From CAZBKJ01 sp964492495 (GTDB lineage Bacteria; Patescibacteriota; Microgenomatia; UBA1400; UBA12028), in NCBI GenBank assembly GCA_964492495.1, contig CAZBKJ010000002.1, positions 1 through 54,567 of the forward strand: a DNA stretch of 54,567 nucleotides, given 5' to 3'. Below the pieces are notes generated by a model, which saw only the letters and a program-made list of their open reading frames with translations, did not search any database and was not told where the DNA came from. Positions 17,040 to 24,552 of the stretch are shown here, in pieces. Within the stretch, counting starts at the first letter, position 1. Each line of letters starts with the position of its first letter. Made by a program: the position numbers and the translations under genes.

Positions 17040-17580
17040 ACACCGCATTATGCCACACCCCATCCACATCGTCATTATTTTCGAGTTCATCAATGAAGGA
17101 AGCAAAAAATTCTGATTGTTCTTTTGTCAGTTCCACAGTAATCGTAGGCGTGTATTCACCTTCTTGTACAGAAAATAAAAAGCTCGCAGCTCCAGGTCCT
17201 GCCAGTGACCCACCCGCTTTGGAAAAAATTGTTCTCACTTCACTACTCGTACGCTGTTTGTTATCAGTTCGCACAAGGATGATCACTCCAATTCCATTTG
17301 GACCATACCCTTCGTACAGCATCTCATCGATTGATGCCCCGGACGCACTCTTTCCTAAACCTTTTTCAATAGCTCGCTTTATATTATCGTTTGGCATGTT
17401 TGCGATCTTTGCTTTATCCAAAGCCAAACGAAGACTAGGATTTTGCAAAGGATCTGATATTCCTGTCTTTTTTACCGCCGAAGAAATAAGCCTGCCAACG
17501 GCAGTAAATTCCTTACTACGCTTTGCGTCTTGGACTCCTTTTCGTTTTTGAATATTGTGCCATTTACTGTGCCCAGCCAT
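17032..17580 (-). CDS. yebC: YebC/PmpR family protein, shortened
   Basis: 182 residues, against about 240-250 in most bacteria. The N-terminal signature MAGHSKWHNIQKRKGVQDAKR and the block NPSLRLALDKAKIANMPNDNIKRAIEKG are intact, as is YEGYGPNGIGVII. The end (ELENNDDVDGVWHNA) matches the family C-terminus, but roughly 60 residues of the third domain between SVQEGEYTP and LTKEQSEFFASFIDELEN are missing. YebC proteins bind DNA or assist ribosomes at proline-rich stretches. It is divergent from the TPR gene. Confidence 0.93.
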   Translation of the reverse strand: MAGHSKWHNIQKRKGVQDAKRSKEFTAVGRLISSAVKKTGISDPLQNPSLRLALDKAKIANMPNDNIKRAIEKGLGKSASGASIDEMLYEGYGPNGIGVIILVRTDNKQRTSSEVRTIFSKAGGSLAGPGAASFLFSVQEGEYTPTITVELTKEQSEFFASFIDELENNDDVDGVWHNAVYA

Positions 17581-17777
17581 AGAAAATTTGGATTATGATA
17601 TTGACAGTGTAAATTCACCTCTACTCGTGGTATTCTACCATGTTTGAGAGCCATGATTTCCCAAAAAGAAATCAAAAGCTTGCAAATGATTTTTAAATCA
17701 CGTAGTCTGTTCACCAGTTGAATTTTTATCGTAGATCGCGGGCAATCAACGGCGAACGCAACACAAAAGAATATCTT

Positions 17778-18509
17778 ATGACAACAGTCCAAACTTTGAG
17801 TTCTCAAGCAATTAGCAATGCAGCAGTTGGCAAATGGCAGGAAGCCAAAGAAAAAAACGAGGCAATCATTGAGCTGGAACCAGAAAATATTGGAGCACTC
17901 AATCGTCTCGCATTTTGCGAAATGCAACTGGAAAATTTTTCAAAAGCCAAAAAAATCTACGAGTCTGTTCTCGCTGTTGAGGCTTTTAATCCAATTGCCA
18001 CAAAGTTCGTTGCGATGCTCAAGCAAAAAGTGAGGCCAGTTCGTGTTGATAGTCTTTCAAGCCATGATGAATTTATTGAAGAACCAGGAAAAACAAAATC
18101 GGTCAGTTTGCAGCGACTTGCAGACCCTGATGTCTTGCAAACTCTTCCTACCGCAATTTCGTGCAAGTTAGTCGTCAAAAATCACCGGGTCAATGTGGTG
18201 ACCCAAGCAGGAACATACGTCGGTTCTCTTCCTGATGACATTGCGTTTCGATTGCAAAAATTAATCGGTTTTGGAAACACCTACGTTGTCCGCATCCAGT
18301 CCTCTCACAAAAAAGGCTGTATCGTCTTTATCAAAGAAACCCTCAAAAGCCCAACTTGCACATTTGCTGCCTCCTTCCCTCTCTCAAGCTCCAATCGATC
18401 AACCAGCATCTCTGAAGACGTTTTGCTTGACGAAGCACCACTTGATACACGTGAGACTGGAAATGAAGCTGAGGAAAGTGACACCGAAGAACCAGATCCT
18501 ATGGAATAA
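17778..18509 (+). CDS. TPR-repeat protein, 243 residues
   Basis: ATG at 17778 (MTTVQTLSSQAISNAAVGKW); the frame is open 20 codons further up, but that part is the intergenic region to yebC. Residues 5-85 form two tetratricopeptide-like units (VGKWQEAKEKNEAIIELEPENIGALNRLAFCEMQLENFSKAKKIYESVLAVEAFNPIA). The middle (KLVVKNHRVNVVTQAGTYVGSLPDDIAFRLQKLIGFGNTYVVRIQS) is beta-rich. The C-terminus is very acidic (EEAEESDTEEPDPME). Probably a cytoplasmic scaffold; function unknown. Its last 11 bp overlap the convergent LytR_C gene. Confidence 0.8.
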   Translation: MTTVQTLSSQAISNAAVGKWQEAKEKNEAIIELEPENIGALNRLAFCEMQLENFSKAKKIYESVLAVEAFNPIATKFVAMLKQKVRPVRVDSLSSHDEFIEEPGKTKSVSLQRLADPDVLQTLPTAISCKLVVKNHRVNVVTQAGTYVGSLPDDIAFRLQKLIGFGNTYVVRIQSSHKKGCIVFIKETLKSPTCTFAASFPLSSSNRSTSISEDVLLDEAPLDTRETGNEAEESDTEEPDPME

Positions 18510-19482
18510 GCGTTTTTGCTTGTTCTTCCCCTAAAAGTATTACGATATCTGCACGTTTCTCACTCGTTTTTGTATCATCAACAATCACTTGCGTTCCAAG
18601 CAATCGCTCCAAAAACAGGACTGCATTTGCAGTTTTTTCAACTTTTGAAGAAATAAAAATACTTCCAGAATTTTCTTTGACGAGTGACTCATTGACCGCA
18701 ATGACCTGGTACCCAAATCCTTCCACGATGGTCGATAACTGGGTCGCGACACCTGCTCTTGTGGAAGCATTCAGAACCGCGAGTGAATATTCACCAAAAT
18801 TTTGATCCGATGGGGAGAAACGTTTTACTGCCCATTGCTGATACTTCGCAATATCCAGTCGCTTTCCGTTATGATCCGATGGAAGTACAAAATCATCAAG
18901 TTGTTCTTCTTGATAGCTGTAGTGAGAAAATTTGAGATACGAAAAAACTGTGAGACGTTTGAGCAAAGAGAGTGACGTTTTTTGTGGATGAAGAATTGCT
19001 TCTACTGCATTCTTTTTCAAATCTGCTTTGGAGTTTTCTTTTGCGGATCCCACCGTGTATTCAGACAAATCGATTCGGAAAAAAATGGAGAGATAATCAA
19101 GAAGTGCCTGAACATCTCGCTGTTCCAGCTCGTAGTAATCATACAAACTACTCACAGGATACGTTCCAAACGTCTGGGACGATACTTCCAAATCATCAGG
19201 GAGTGAGAGCGTTCTCACTGAATTATTTTGCGGATCCATCCATACAATATGTACGTGTTTTCGCACAGAGGTCTCTCTGTCTTGTGCAAAAAATACAAGC
19301 CCGATTGGCTCACGAAACAATCTCCCGACAATCAATTGGAGTAAGAAAAAGAAAAGTATACCGATAGCTACAATGATCGCGAGTACTCGTAGTATGACTG
19401 GTGGAATTGAAAAAGAAGGAATCGTAAAAGTTGATGTGCCACGTACGGGTGTTGGCGCTTTTTGTGAGAAATCCAGCTGCAT
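18499..19482 (-). CDS. Membrane-anchored protein with LytR_C domain
   Basis: 327 residues from the ATG complementary to 19480-19482. A TTG 10 codons up is open but lies over a TATAAA -10 box. One transmembrane helix (VILRVLAIIVAIGILFFFLLQLIV, about 28-52) follows a short cytoplasmic tail. A middle region resembles part of an LCP-type domain (VHIVWMDPQNNSVRTLSLPDDLEV). The C-terminal ~90 residues (LAVLNASTRAGVATQLSTIVEGFGYQVIAV ... ADIVILLGEE) are LytR_C. LCP proteins attach polymers to peptidoglycan, but the arginine-rich LCP active site is not seen, so catalysis is doubtful. Confidence 0.8.
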   Translation of the reverse strand: MQLDFSQKAPTPVRGTSTFTIPSFSIPPVILRVLAIIVAIGILFFFLLQLIVGRLFREPIGLVFFAQDRETSVRKHVHIVWMDPQNNSVRTLSLPDDLEVSSQTFGTYPVSSLYDYYELEQRDVQALLDYLSIFFRIDLSEYTVGSAKENSKADLKKNAVEAILHPQKTSLSLLKRLTVFSYLKFSHYSYQEEQLDDFVLPSDHNGKRLDIAKYQQWAVKRFSPSDQNFGEYSLAVLNASTRAGVATQLSTIVEGFGYQVIAVNESLVKENSGSIFISSKVEKTANAVLFLERLLGTQVIVDDTKTSEKRADIVILLGEEQAKTLIP

Positions 19483-19560
19483 ATTCAAAGAGTTTATAGA
19501 AGATAGTCCCAACTTTATAGAGACAGAAGCGTTTGCAGGCGTTCACCTTCTCTGTTGTCT

Positions 19561-19662
19561 GTCATCCTGCCTGCCCTTCCGTAACATCTCGAATGGATTC
19601 TCGACTAATGATCGAGAAGGAATATCGAGTGTGGAGGAGGGAGCGTAGTCGAAGGATCCCTC
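19561..19662. repeat. GTCATCCTGCC...GGATCCC dispersed element (variant)
   Basis: About 100 bp starting GTCATCCTGCCTGCC and ending AAGGATCCCTCTC, with internal TCTCGACTAATGATCGAGA hairpin. It is a diverged relative of the elements at 4012-4117 and 26470-26574. Confidence 0.75.
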
Positions 19663-19710
19663 TCGTATCTGGTATCTCGTTCCTGCTATCTACTGATACC
19701 TGAAACCTTG

Positions 19711-19752
19711 CCTCTGTCCTCTGTCCTCTGTCCTCTGTCCTCTGTCCTCTGC
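19711..19752. repeat. Tandem heptamer (CCTCTGT)6 next to the tgt stop
   Basis: Six head-to-tail copies of CCTCTGT, the last with T changed to C, ending exactly at the base before the tgt stop codon (19753). It is a locally amplified form of the pyrimidine-run repeat family (CCTGACCTCTTGCC). Copy number may vary between strains. Confidence 0.85.
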
Positions 19753-20958
19753 CTACTCTTCCAGTATTCCTTTTCGTATCTCCTCGCACAACCGGATCAT
19801 AAAGCGAACATTATGAATACTTGCCAAACGATAGTACGAGAGTTCTTTTGTCTTAAACAAATGATGCAAGTACGCTCTCGTATACCCTCGCGTACAGGTA
19901 TAACAATCACATCCATCTTGGACGACCGATTGATCCAATTCAAACTCTTTATTTCCTATTAACAGTCTGTTTTTGGCGTATTGAGATTCTAATTGGAATT
20001 TGGCATTTGGATTTTGGAATTTTGCGTTGTACAACGCTCCATTTCGTGCAAGTCGTGTCGGTGCGACACAATCAAACATGTCAAAACCCATCTCCACCGC
20101 ATCCAAAATATCTTGTGGATTGCTCCCAAGCCCCATGGCATATCGCGGTTTATCTTGAGGCAGTAAACCTTCTATCCACTCCATTACCTCACCCGTCCCT
20201 TTCATGTTGTATCCAATCGTTTCACCCCCCACTGCGACACCATCAAATCCCAAGCCACTGATAAACTCAGCCGATTCCTCTCGCAGATTTTTAATCATTG
20301 CCCCTTGGACTATTCCAAAAAGCGCTTGATAGTTTCCTTGCTGTGATTTTCTTTCTAGTCTCTCCCATTCTTCTTTACTTTGCTTCGCCCATCTGTGCGT
20401 ACGATCCAGTGCCTCCCTCGCGTAGGATTCATCTGCCGCATCAGGCGTGCATTCATCAAATGCCATAATGATGTCAGCTCCAATACTTGCCTGTATCTGA
20501 ATTGATTTTTCTGGCGTAAAGAAATGCTTACTTCCATCAAGATGGGAAGAAAATTCTACCCCTTCGTCAGTTATTTTTGTCGGTTGCATTTCATTTGAGT
20601 TTTTATTGGAATTTGGATTTTGGATTTTGAGATTTTTGCTTTCAAGTTGTTTACCCAATGAAAACACTTGAAACCCTCCGCTATCAGTGAGTACCGGTTT
20701 ATCCCACTGCATCATTTTTTGAACCCCACCAAGAGTATTGATCACTTCTTCCCCAGGCCGAAGATAGAGGTGATAGGTGTTTGCCAGCATGACCTGCGCA
20801 CCCGTGTTTTGGACATCCATACTATCAAGCGACTTCACACTCGCTTGTGTCCCTACGGGCATGAAAATGGGAGTCTGTACATCGCCGTGAGGTGTATGCA
20901 TGACTCCAGCACGCCCCCGGTCTTTTGTTGCAAGTAGATCAAAGGAAAATGAATTCAT
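19753..20958 (-). CDS. tgt: Queuine/preQ1 tRNA-ribosyltransferase with two repeat-derived insertions
   Basis: 401 residues. Family blocks: TPIFMPVGTQASVK, MLANTYHLYLRPG, LTDSGGFQVFSLG (catalytic Asp region), ADIIMAFDECTP, ALFGIVQG, YAMGLGSNPQDIL, FDCVAPTRLARNG (nucleophile region) and the zinc site CDCYTC plus the later YLHHL histidine. The enzyme exchanges guanine-34 for preQ1 in tRNAs with GUN anticodons. Compared with E. coli Tgt (375) it has extra residues at about 102-123 (LKIQNPNSNKNSN) and 308-335 (KFQNPNAKFQLES), encoded by DNA of the TTTGGAATTTTGG repeat type. It is divergent from queA, 87 bp apart. Confidence 0.95.
   Translation of the reverse strand: MNSFSFDLLATKDRGRAGVMHTPHGDVQTPIFMPVGTQASVKSLDSMDVQNTGAQVMLANTYHLYLRPGEEVINTLGGVQKMMQWDKPVLTDSGGFQVFSLGKQLESKNLKIQNPNSNKNSNEMQPTKITDEGVEFSSHLDGSKHFFTPEKSIQIQASIGADIIMAFDECTPDAADESYAREALDRTHRWAKQSKEEWERLERKSQQGNYQALFGIVQGAMIKNLREESAEFISGLGFDGVAVGGETIGYNMKGTGEVMEWIEGLLPQDKPRYAMGLGSNPQDILDAVEMGFDMFDCVAPTRLARNGALYNAKFQNPNAKFQLESQYAKNRLLIGNKEFELDQSVVQDGCDCYTCTRGYTRAYLHHLFKTKELSYYRLASIHNVRFMIRLCEEIRKGILEE
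19984..20030. repeat. TTTGGATTTTGGAATTT repeat inside tgt (C-terminal copy)
   Basis: Units such as ATTGGAATTTGGCATTTGG in frame within tgt, encoding KFQNPNAKFQ at about residues 310-325. Related to the copy at 20604-20645. Confidence 0.7.
20604..20645. repeat. TTTGGATTTTGGAATTT repeat inside tgt (N-terminal copy)
   Basis: ATTGGAATTTGGATTTTGG and relatives, in frame in tgt, encoding LKIQNPNSNK at about residues 105-118, a place where other Tgt proteins have no such stretch. Confidence 0.7.
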
Positions 20959-21045
20959 AGTGTCTTTCTCTTGTATTGTACAATTGCTCTAGAAGAAAGA
21001 GAAATTGAATGACTGCCAAATGCATTTTTTAGTAGAATTTTTCCT

Positions 21046-22200
21046 ATGCTCTCCCTACAAGATTTTGACTACCATCTCCCTGATGAAAAAATCGCTCAAA
21101 AGCCGGTTTTCCCCCGCGATCAAAGTAAGCTCCTTATCGTGGACAAAAAAACCGACAAGTTTGAAGACAAACACTTTTCTGACCTCGTGGATCTATTGAC
21201 CCCAAATGATGTTTTGGTGCTCAACAATACCAAGGTCTTCCCTGCACGTTTACTCGTTCATAAGACGCCCAAAGTTGCAGTGTCATCCTCGAGGAGGCAT
21301 CTCGCCCAGGCGAGATCGCCTGCGTCGGGGATCCAGTCTTTGAATAAAAAACCCATAGAACTTTTGCTGGAAAAAGAACTTTCGATTACACCTGACTCAA
21401 TTACCTGGTCTGCACTTACCAAACCGGGCTTAAAAATTGGAGATACATTTGAAATTCCTGGAACACATGTCACCGGAATTTGTACTGATGTCGATGGGTA
21501 TACGCGTAAACTAACCTTTCATATCAACCGAGAACATTTTTTTCCACTGCTTGATAAATGGGCACAGACTCCCATTCCCCCATACATCAAATGGGAAGGA
21601 AAAGACGAGAGTGATCTACGGTCTCTGTACCAAACAGTCTTTGCAAAAAAACAAGGTGCCGTCGCTGCCCCTACTGCTGGACTTCACTTCACTCCAGAAC
21701 TCCTTGAAAAAATACGCGCCAAAGGTGTACAAGTTGAAGAAGTCACCCTTCATGTTGGTCTTGGCACGTTCCTTCCCGTAAAAACAGACAAGATTGAAGA
21801 ACACCACATGCATAGTGAATGGTATGAACTTCCACAGCCAGTAGCAGAGAACCTTCTAGAGGCAAAACACAACGGGAAGCGAATAATTGCAGTGGGGACG
21901 ACGGTCGTTCGTGTTCTGGAAACTTGCGCGAAGGATTCAGCCTCTTTGCAACCTGGGTCAGGAACTACGAGTATTTTTATGTATCCGCCCTACAAGTTTA
22001 CGTTTGTTGATTCCATCATCACGAACTTCCATACCCCAAAATCGACCTTACTTATGTTGGTGTCCGCTTTTGTCTCTACCCCAAACACTGACATAGTATT
22101 TTCAAGTTTCAAAAACTGCCTCATTGGAAAAGCGTACGATCATGCACTAGCGCACGACTACCGCTTCTATAGTTTTGGCGATGCGATGTGGATTAGATAA
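21046..22200 (+). CDS. queA: S-adenosylmethionine:tRNA ribosyltransferase-isomerase with in-frame repeat insertion
   Basis: 384 residues, against 356 in E. coli. Family blocks: MLSLQDFDYHLPDEKIAQKP, DVLVLNNTKVFPARL, PPYIKWEGKDESDLRSLYQTVFA, GAVAAPTAGLHFTPELL, VTLHVGLGTFLPVKTDKIEEHHMHSEW, VGTTVVRVLET and FHTPKSTLLMLVSAF. It makes epoxyqueuosine from preQ1-tRNA, directly after Tgt. Residues about 79-98 (SSSRRHLAQARSPASGIQSL) are the translation of a dispersed intergenic repeat and split the family's (K)-(G)GKIEVLLE segment. A TAGAAT box ends 7 nt before the ATG. Confidence 0.95.
   Translation: MLSLQDFDYHLPDEKIAQKPVFPRDQSKLLIVDKKTDKFEDKHFSDLVDLLTPNDVLVLNNTKVFPARLLVHKTPKVAVSSSRRHLAQARSPASGIQSLNKKPIELLLEKELSITPDSITWSALTKPGLKIGDTFEIPGTHVTGICTDVDGYTRKLTFHINREHFFPLLDKWAQTPIPPYIKWEGKDESDLRSLYQTVFAKKQGAVAAPTAGLHFTPELLEKIRAKGVQVEEVTLHVGLGTFLPVKTDKIEEHHMHSEWYELPQPVAENLLEAKHNGKRIIAVGTTVVRVLETCAKDSASLQPGSGTTSIFMYPPYKFTFVDSIITNFHTPKSTLLMLVSAFVSTPNTDIVFSSFKNCLIGKAYDHALAHDYRFYSFGDAMWIR
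21282..21338. repeat. GTCATCCTCGAGGAGGCATC...GGATCCAG repeat inside queA
   Basis: About 57 bp (a multiple of three) that matches the intergenic copies at 28844-28899, 35439-35492 and 37738-37793 from GTCATCCTCGAGGAGGCATC to GGGGATCCAG. Here it lies within the queA reading frame. Confidence 0.9.
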
Positions 22201-22205
22201 TCGTA

Positions 22206-22817
22206 TCATCGCAAGAACTTCTCTATCTCTTCCACTTCCTGTTCTCGTATTTCATGACCACCTTCATGCTGCACGGTATGCACTTTTGCGCGCATTTCTT
22301 GGAGCTTGGCAACAACTTCCTTGCTTTCATTCGCAGGTATGATCCGATCCGCAACACCATACGTCACCAGAAATGATTTTTTAGAAAGATCGAGATCTTT
22401 GGGTAGAAAAGGTAGTTTACAGTGAAGAAGAATCGCAGAATCAATGACTTCAGGCGAAGAGAAAAGAGTCGCAAGAATCATGTTCGCGCCATTAGAGTAC
22501 CCTAAGAAAACTGCGTCTTTTGCAGTCATGGTGTGTTCGTCGTACCAGCCTTTCAAGAAACGTGTGAGTTTTTCGACTTCTTTTGCGATACTTTCTTGAT
22601 CAAACTTCCCCGTACTGTCTCGGGTAAAAAAACGAAGCATTCCACCTTCTGAGATATTTCCTCGTAGTCCCACTACATTGTACTGAAGTGATACATTCTC
22701 TACCAAAGGAAATAGGTCATGCTCGTTCCCTCCTGTTCCATGCAATAGAAAAAGAGTTTTGGATTTCTTTCGATCAATCTCAACATACTCAAAAAGTTTC
22801 AAATCTGTTGTGTCCAT
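22206..22817 (-). CDS. Alpha/beta-hydrolase, carboxylesterase (MhqD-like)
   Basis: 203 residues. LFLLHGTGGNEHDLFPL carries the oxyanion-hole HG; the nucleophile elbow is GYSNGAN; Asp is in YGVADRIIPANES and His in HEGGHEI, giving a complete Ser-Asp-His triad. Family: phospholipase/carboxylesterase, type MhqD/YodD. In Bacillus subtilis such esterases sit with ring-cleavage dioxygenases in the methyl-hydroquinone response. Here the next gene on this strand upstream is exactly such a dioxygenase, 127 bp away, so a joint role in quinone detoxification is likely. Its end converges on queA with a 5-bp gap. Confidence 0.88.
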   Translation of the reverse strand: MDTTDLKLFEYVEIDRKKSKTLFLLHGTGGNEHDLFPLVENVSLQYNVVGLRGNISEGGMLRFFTRDSTGKFDQESIAKEVEKLTRFLKGWYDEHTMTAKDAVFLGYSNGANMILATLFSSPEVIDSAILLHCKLPFLPKDLDLSKKSFLVTYGVADRIIPANESKEVVAKLQEMRAKVHTVQHEGGHEIREQEVEEIEKFLR

Positions 22818-22847
22818 AATGTTTTCCTTCTATTGCTCCTTTTCTTT

Positions 22848-22927
22848 GTCATCCTGAGTGAAGCGAAGGATCCCTTTCTCTTTTGTTTGTTCTAATCCAC
22901 TAATCTACTAGTCTTACTAATCTACTT
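22848..22927. repeat. GTCATCCTGAGTG...GGATCCC element plus ACTAATCTACT run
   Basis: The short 27-bp form GTCATCCTGAGTGAAGCGAAGGATCCC (22848-22874) is followed by CTAATCCACTAATCTACTAG units (22884-22927) in the gap between the dioxygenase and the esterase. Confidence 0.8.
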
Positions 22928-22944
22928 ACCCCTGCTATCTCTTT

Positions 22945-23889
22945 CTAAAACTTCACTAGTCCCTTCTCTATCTCGCTTCTTTTGCTTTCTAAAAATGGCG
23001 GTAATGCAAGCTTTCCTCCGAGATCACTTTCATTTTCATCGGCAGTGAATCCAGGGCCACTGGTTGCGAGCTCAAAAAGAATACCAGCCGGAGTGCGAAA
23101 GTATACAGATTTGAAATAAAACCGATCAATCGTTGCTGTTGGAAACAGTCCAAGCTCGACCACCTTGTCTCGAACAGAGTCTTGTTCTTTCTCATCTGCG
23201 ACTTCAAATGCGATGTGATGCACTGTGCCTGCAGCATTCAGCCCCCCTTCTTGGTCTGGAGCCTCTTTAATTTCCAAAAGGACCGCGCCTGATTTTCCAT
23301 CCAGCGTATAGAGCGTGTGACCCTGTTCTTTTACAAAGACTGTATATCCAAATGCATGCGTGAGGATCGGCTCTATCAGAGCAAGTGAAGACACAGAAAG
23401 TGTGGCACTATAAAAAGACCGGACAGCTAGCTCTTTCCCGATGTCATCGCTTGTCCATATATCGTTTGAAAAATTGTGAAGTTCCGTCTTTGGGATACCT
23501 ACAAGTTCTAGGCACTGCTCATCTGAGTCATAAAAAACAAGTCTCTCTTTGCCAAAACGAGTCGAAATATCTTCGTGTTTGACCTTGTATTCATCAAATC
23601 TTTCTTCCCAAAAGGACAGAGACTCCAACGGAACAGCAAGCGAAATCGTGCTCACTTGCCCCACTCCTTGAATTCCCTGCTGTGATGGCTTGAAGATAAA
23701 AAATGTGAGATCCATTCCTGGTTCCCCTGTTTTATTACCAAAAAACAAATGATATGTCCCTACATCATCTTGATTGACTGTTTTTTTGACGAGCCGAAGA
23801 CCAAGGACTTTTGTATAGAAGTGAAAACATTCTTGTGCATCACTCGCGATTGCGGTGATGTGATGAATGCCATGAACGGAAGGTTTCAT
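22945..23889 (-). CDS. Ring-cleaving dioxygenase / glyoxalase-fold protein (MhqA/MhqO-like)
   Basis: 314 residues from the ATG complementary to 23887-23889 (MKPSVHGIHHITAIASDAQ); eight earlier codons overlap a TATACT -10 box and are rejected. Two VOC modules: the N-terminal one with HHITAIASDAQECFHFYTKVLGLRLVKKTVNQDD, the C-terminal one with GTVHHIAFEVADEKEQDS and IYFRTPAGILFELAT. Metal ligands are the histidines of GIHHI and VHHIAF and the glutamate of FELAT. Family members cleave hydroquinone-type rings. With the downstream esterase it forms an MhqO-MhqD-like pair, which would protect against quinones. The 6-nt distance from -10 box to ATG indicates a leaderless mRNA. Confidence 0.9.
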   Translation of the reverse strand: MKPSVHGIHHITAIASDAQECFHFYTKVLGLRLVKKTVNQDDVGTYHLFFGNKTGEPGMDLTFFIFKPSQQGIQGVGQVSTISLAVPLESLSFWEERFDEYKVKHEDISTRFGKERLVFYDSDEQCLELVGIPKTELHNFSNDIWTSDDIGKELAVRSFYSATLSVSSLALIEPILTHAFGYTVFVKEQGHTLYTLDGKSGAVLLEIKEAPDQEGGLNAAGTVHHIAFEVADEKEQDSVRDKVVELGLFPTATIDRFYFKSVYFRTPAGILFELATSGPGFTADENESDLGGKLALPPFLESKRSEIEKGLVKF

Positions 23890-23895
23890 GAAGTG

Positions 23896-23901
23896 AGTAT
23901 A
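23896..23901 (-). promoter_or_regulatory. -10 box of the dioxygenase gene
   Basis: TATACT on the minus strand, separated from the ATG by 6 nt (CACTTC). The transcription start would fall on or beside the start codon. Confidence 0.55.
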
Positions 23902-23921
23902 ACCTACGAGCAACGGTTTTA

Positions 23922-24497
23922 TTAGGAAGGCGTAGAATCTTTTACTTTATGACAAACTTTAATCTTTCTCTCATTTGGATCAATGATAAGACCATAGACT
24001 GTAGCGTTGGAATGTACAGTCGTTCGATCTATACACTCAACCCCAATCTCAGTGAACCTTTTCATCAGATCATCTCTTGTTAAAATTTTGACCTCCATTG
24101 CTCTTTCAGTGTCATCATATGGCGCTAGTGAAAATAAATATAACGTCCAACCTTCCTTCCCTTGCAATTGTTCAATTAGCGCATCAACTTTTTTTTCCTC
24201 AGAGTCTTTTGGGAGATGTAATCGAGTGTGATCCACAAACACATATGGTATGTGCCCAAGTATTATCTCTCCTGTTGTCGAAACAAAAGCGAGATTCGTA
24301 CATGGACCGGAACCAAATGTAAATAAAGGGTATCCATCTGCGCTGCGAATTTTTCCCATCCACACCCAATGTTTTTCGTCCGCATCTGTATTATGTGTTG
24401 CGACAAAATTATCGATATAGTCGATATCTACATGATCAACTTCATACGCGATAGGGGGAAAGATCTCGCTTTTTCGCTCACGTTCAATTTTAGGCAT
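23922..24497 (-). CDS. Hypothetical protein, 191 residues
   Basis: MPKIERERKSEIFPPIAYEVDHVDIDYIDNFVATHNTD... Soluble, mixed alpha/beta, with YPLFTFGSGPCTNLAFVSTTGEIILGHIPYVFVDHTRLHLPKDSEEKKVDALIEQL and a C-terminal part on which residues like DRTTVHSNATVYGLIIDP alternate. The layout (glycine-rich turn, then GHIPYV, then a VHSNATVYG strand) recalls CheD-like or similar deamidase folds, but I cannot assign it. Extended -10 box TGATATAAT ends 6 nt before the ATG. Confidence 0.75.
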   Translation of the reverse strand: MPKIERERKSEIFPPIAYEVDHVDIDYIDNFVATHNTDADEKHWVWMGKIRSADGYPLFTFGSGPCTNLAFVSTTGEIILGHIPYVFVDHTRLHLPKDSEEKKVDALIEQLQGKEGWTLYLFSLAPYDDTERAMEVKILTRDDLMKRFTEIGVECIDRTTVHSNATVYGLIIDPNERKIKVCHKVKDSTPS

Positions 24498-24503
24498 GGG
24501 GGT

Positions 24504-24512
24504 ATTATATCA
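24504..24512 (-). promoter_or_regulatory. Extended -10 promoter, leaderless
   Basis: TGATATAAT on the minus strand, 6 nt before the ATG at 24497: a consensus -10 box with the TGN extension, and no recognisable -35. Confidence 0.6.
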
Positions 24513-24552
24513 AAACTATAGGCCTATATTACATTCAAATGAAAATGAATGT

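Noticed and set aside
19711..19752. CRISPR-like array
   Set aside because: Units are 7 bp without spacers; no cas gene is present anywhere in the window.
19562..19789. 75-codon frame rich in RGQRTED repeats
   Set aside because: It is the translation of the tandem heptamer and repeat element, not a gene.
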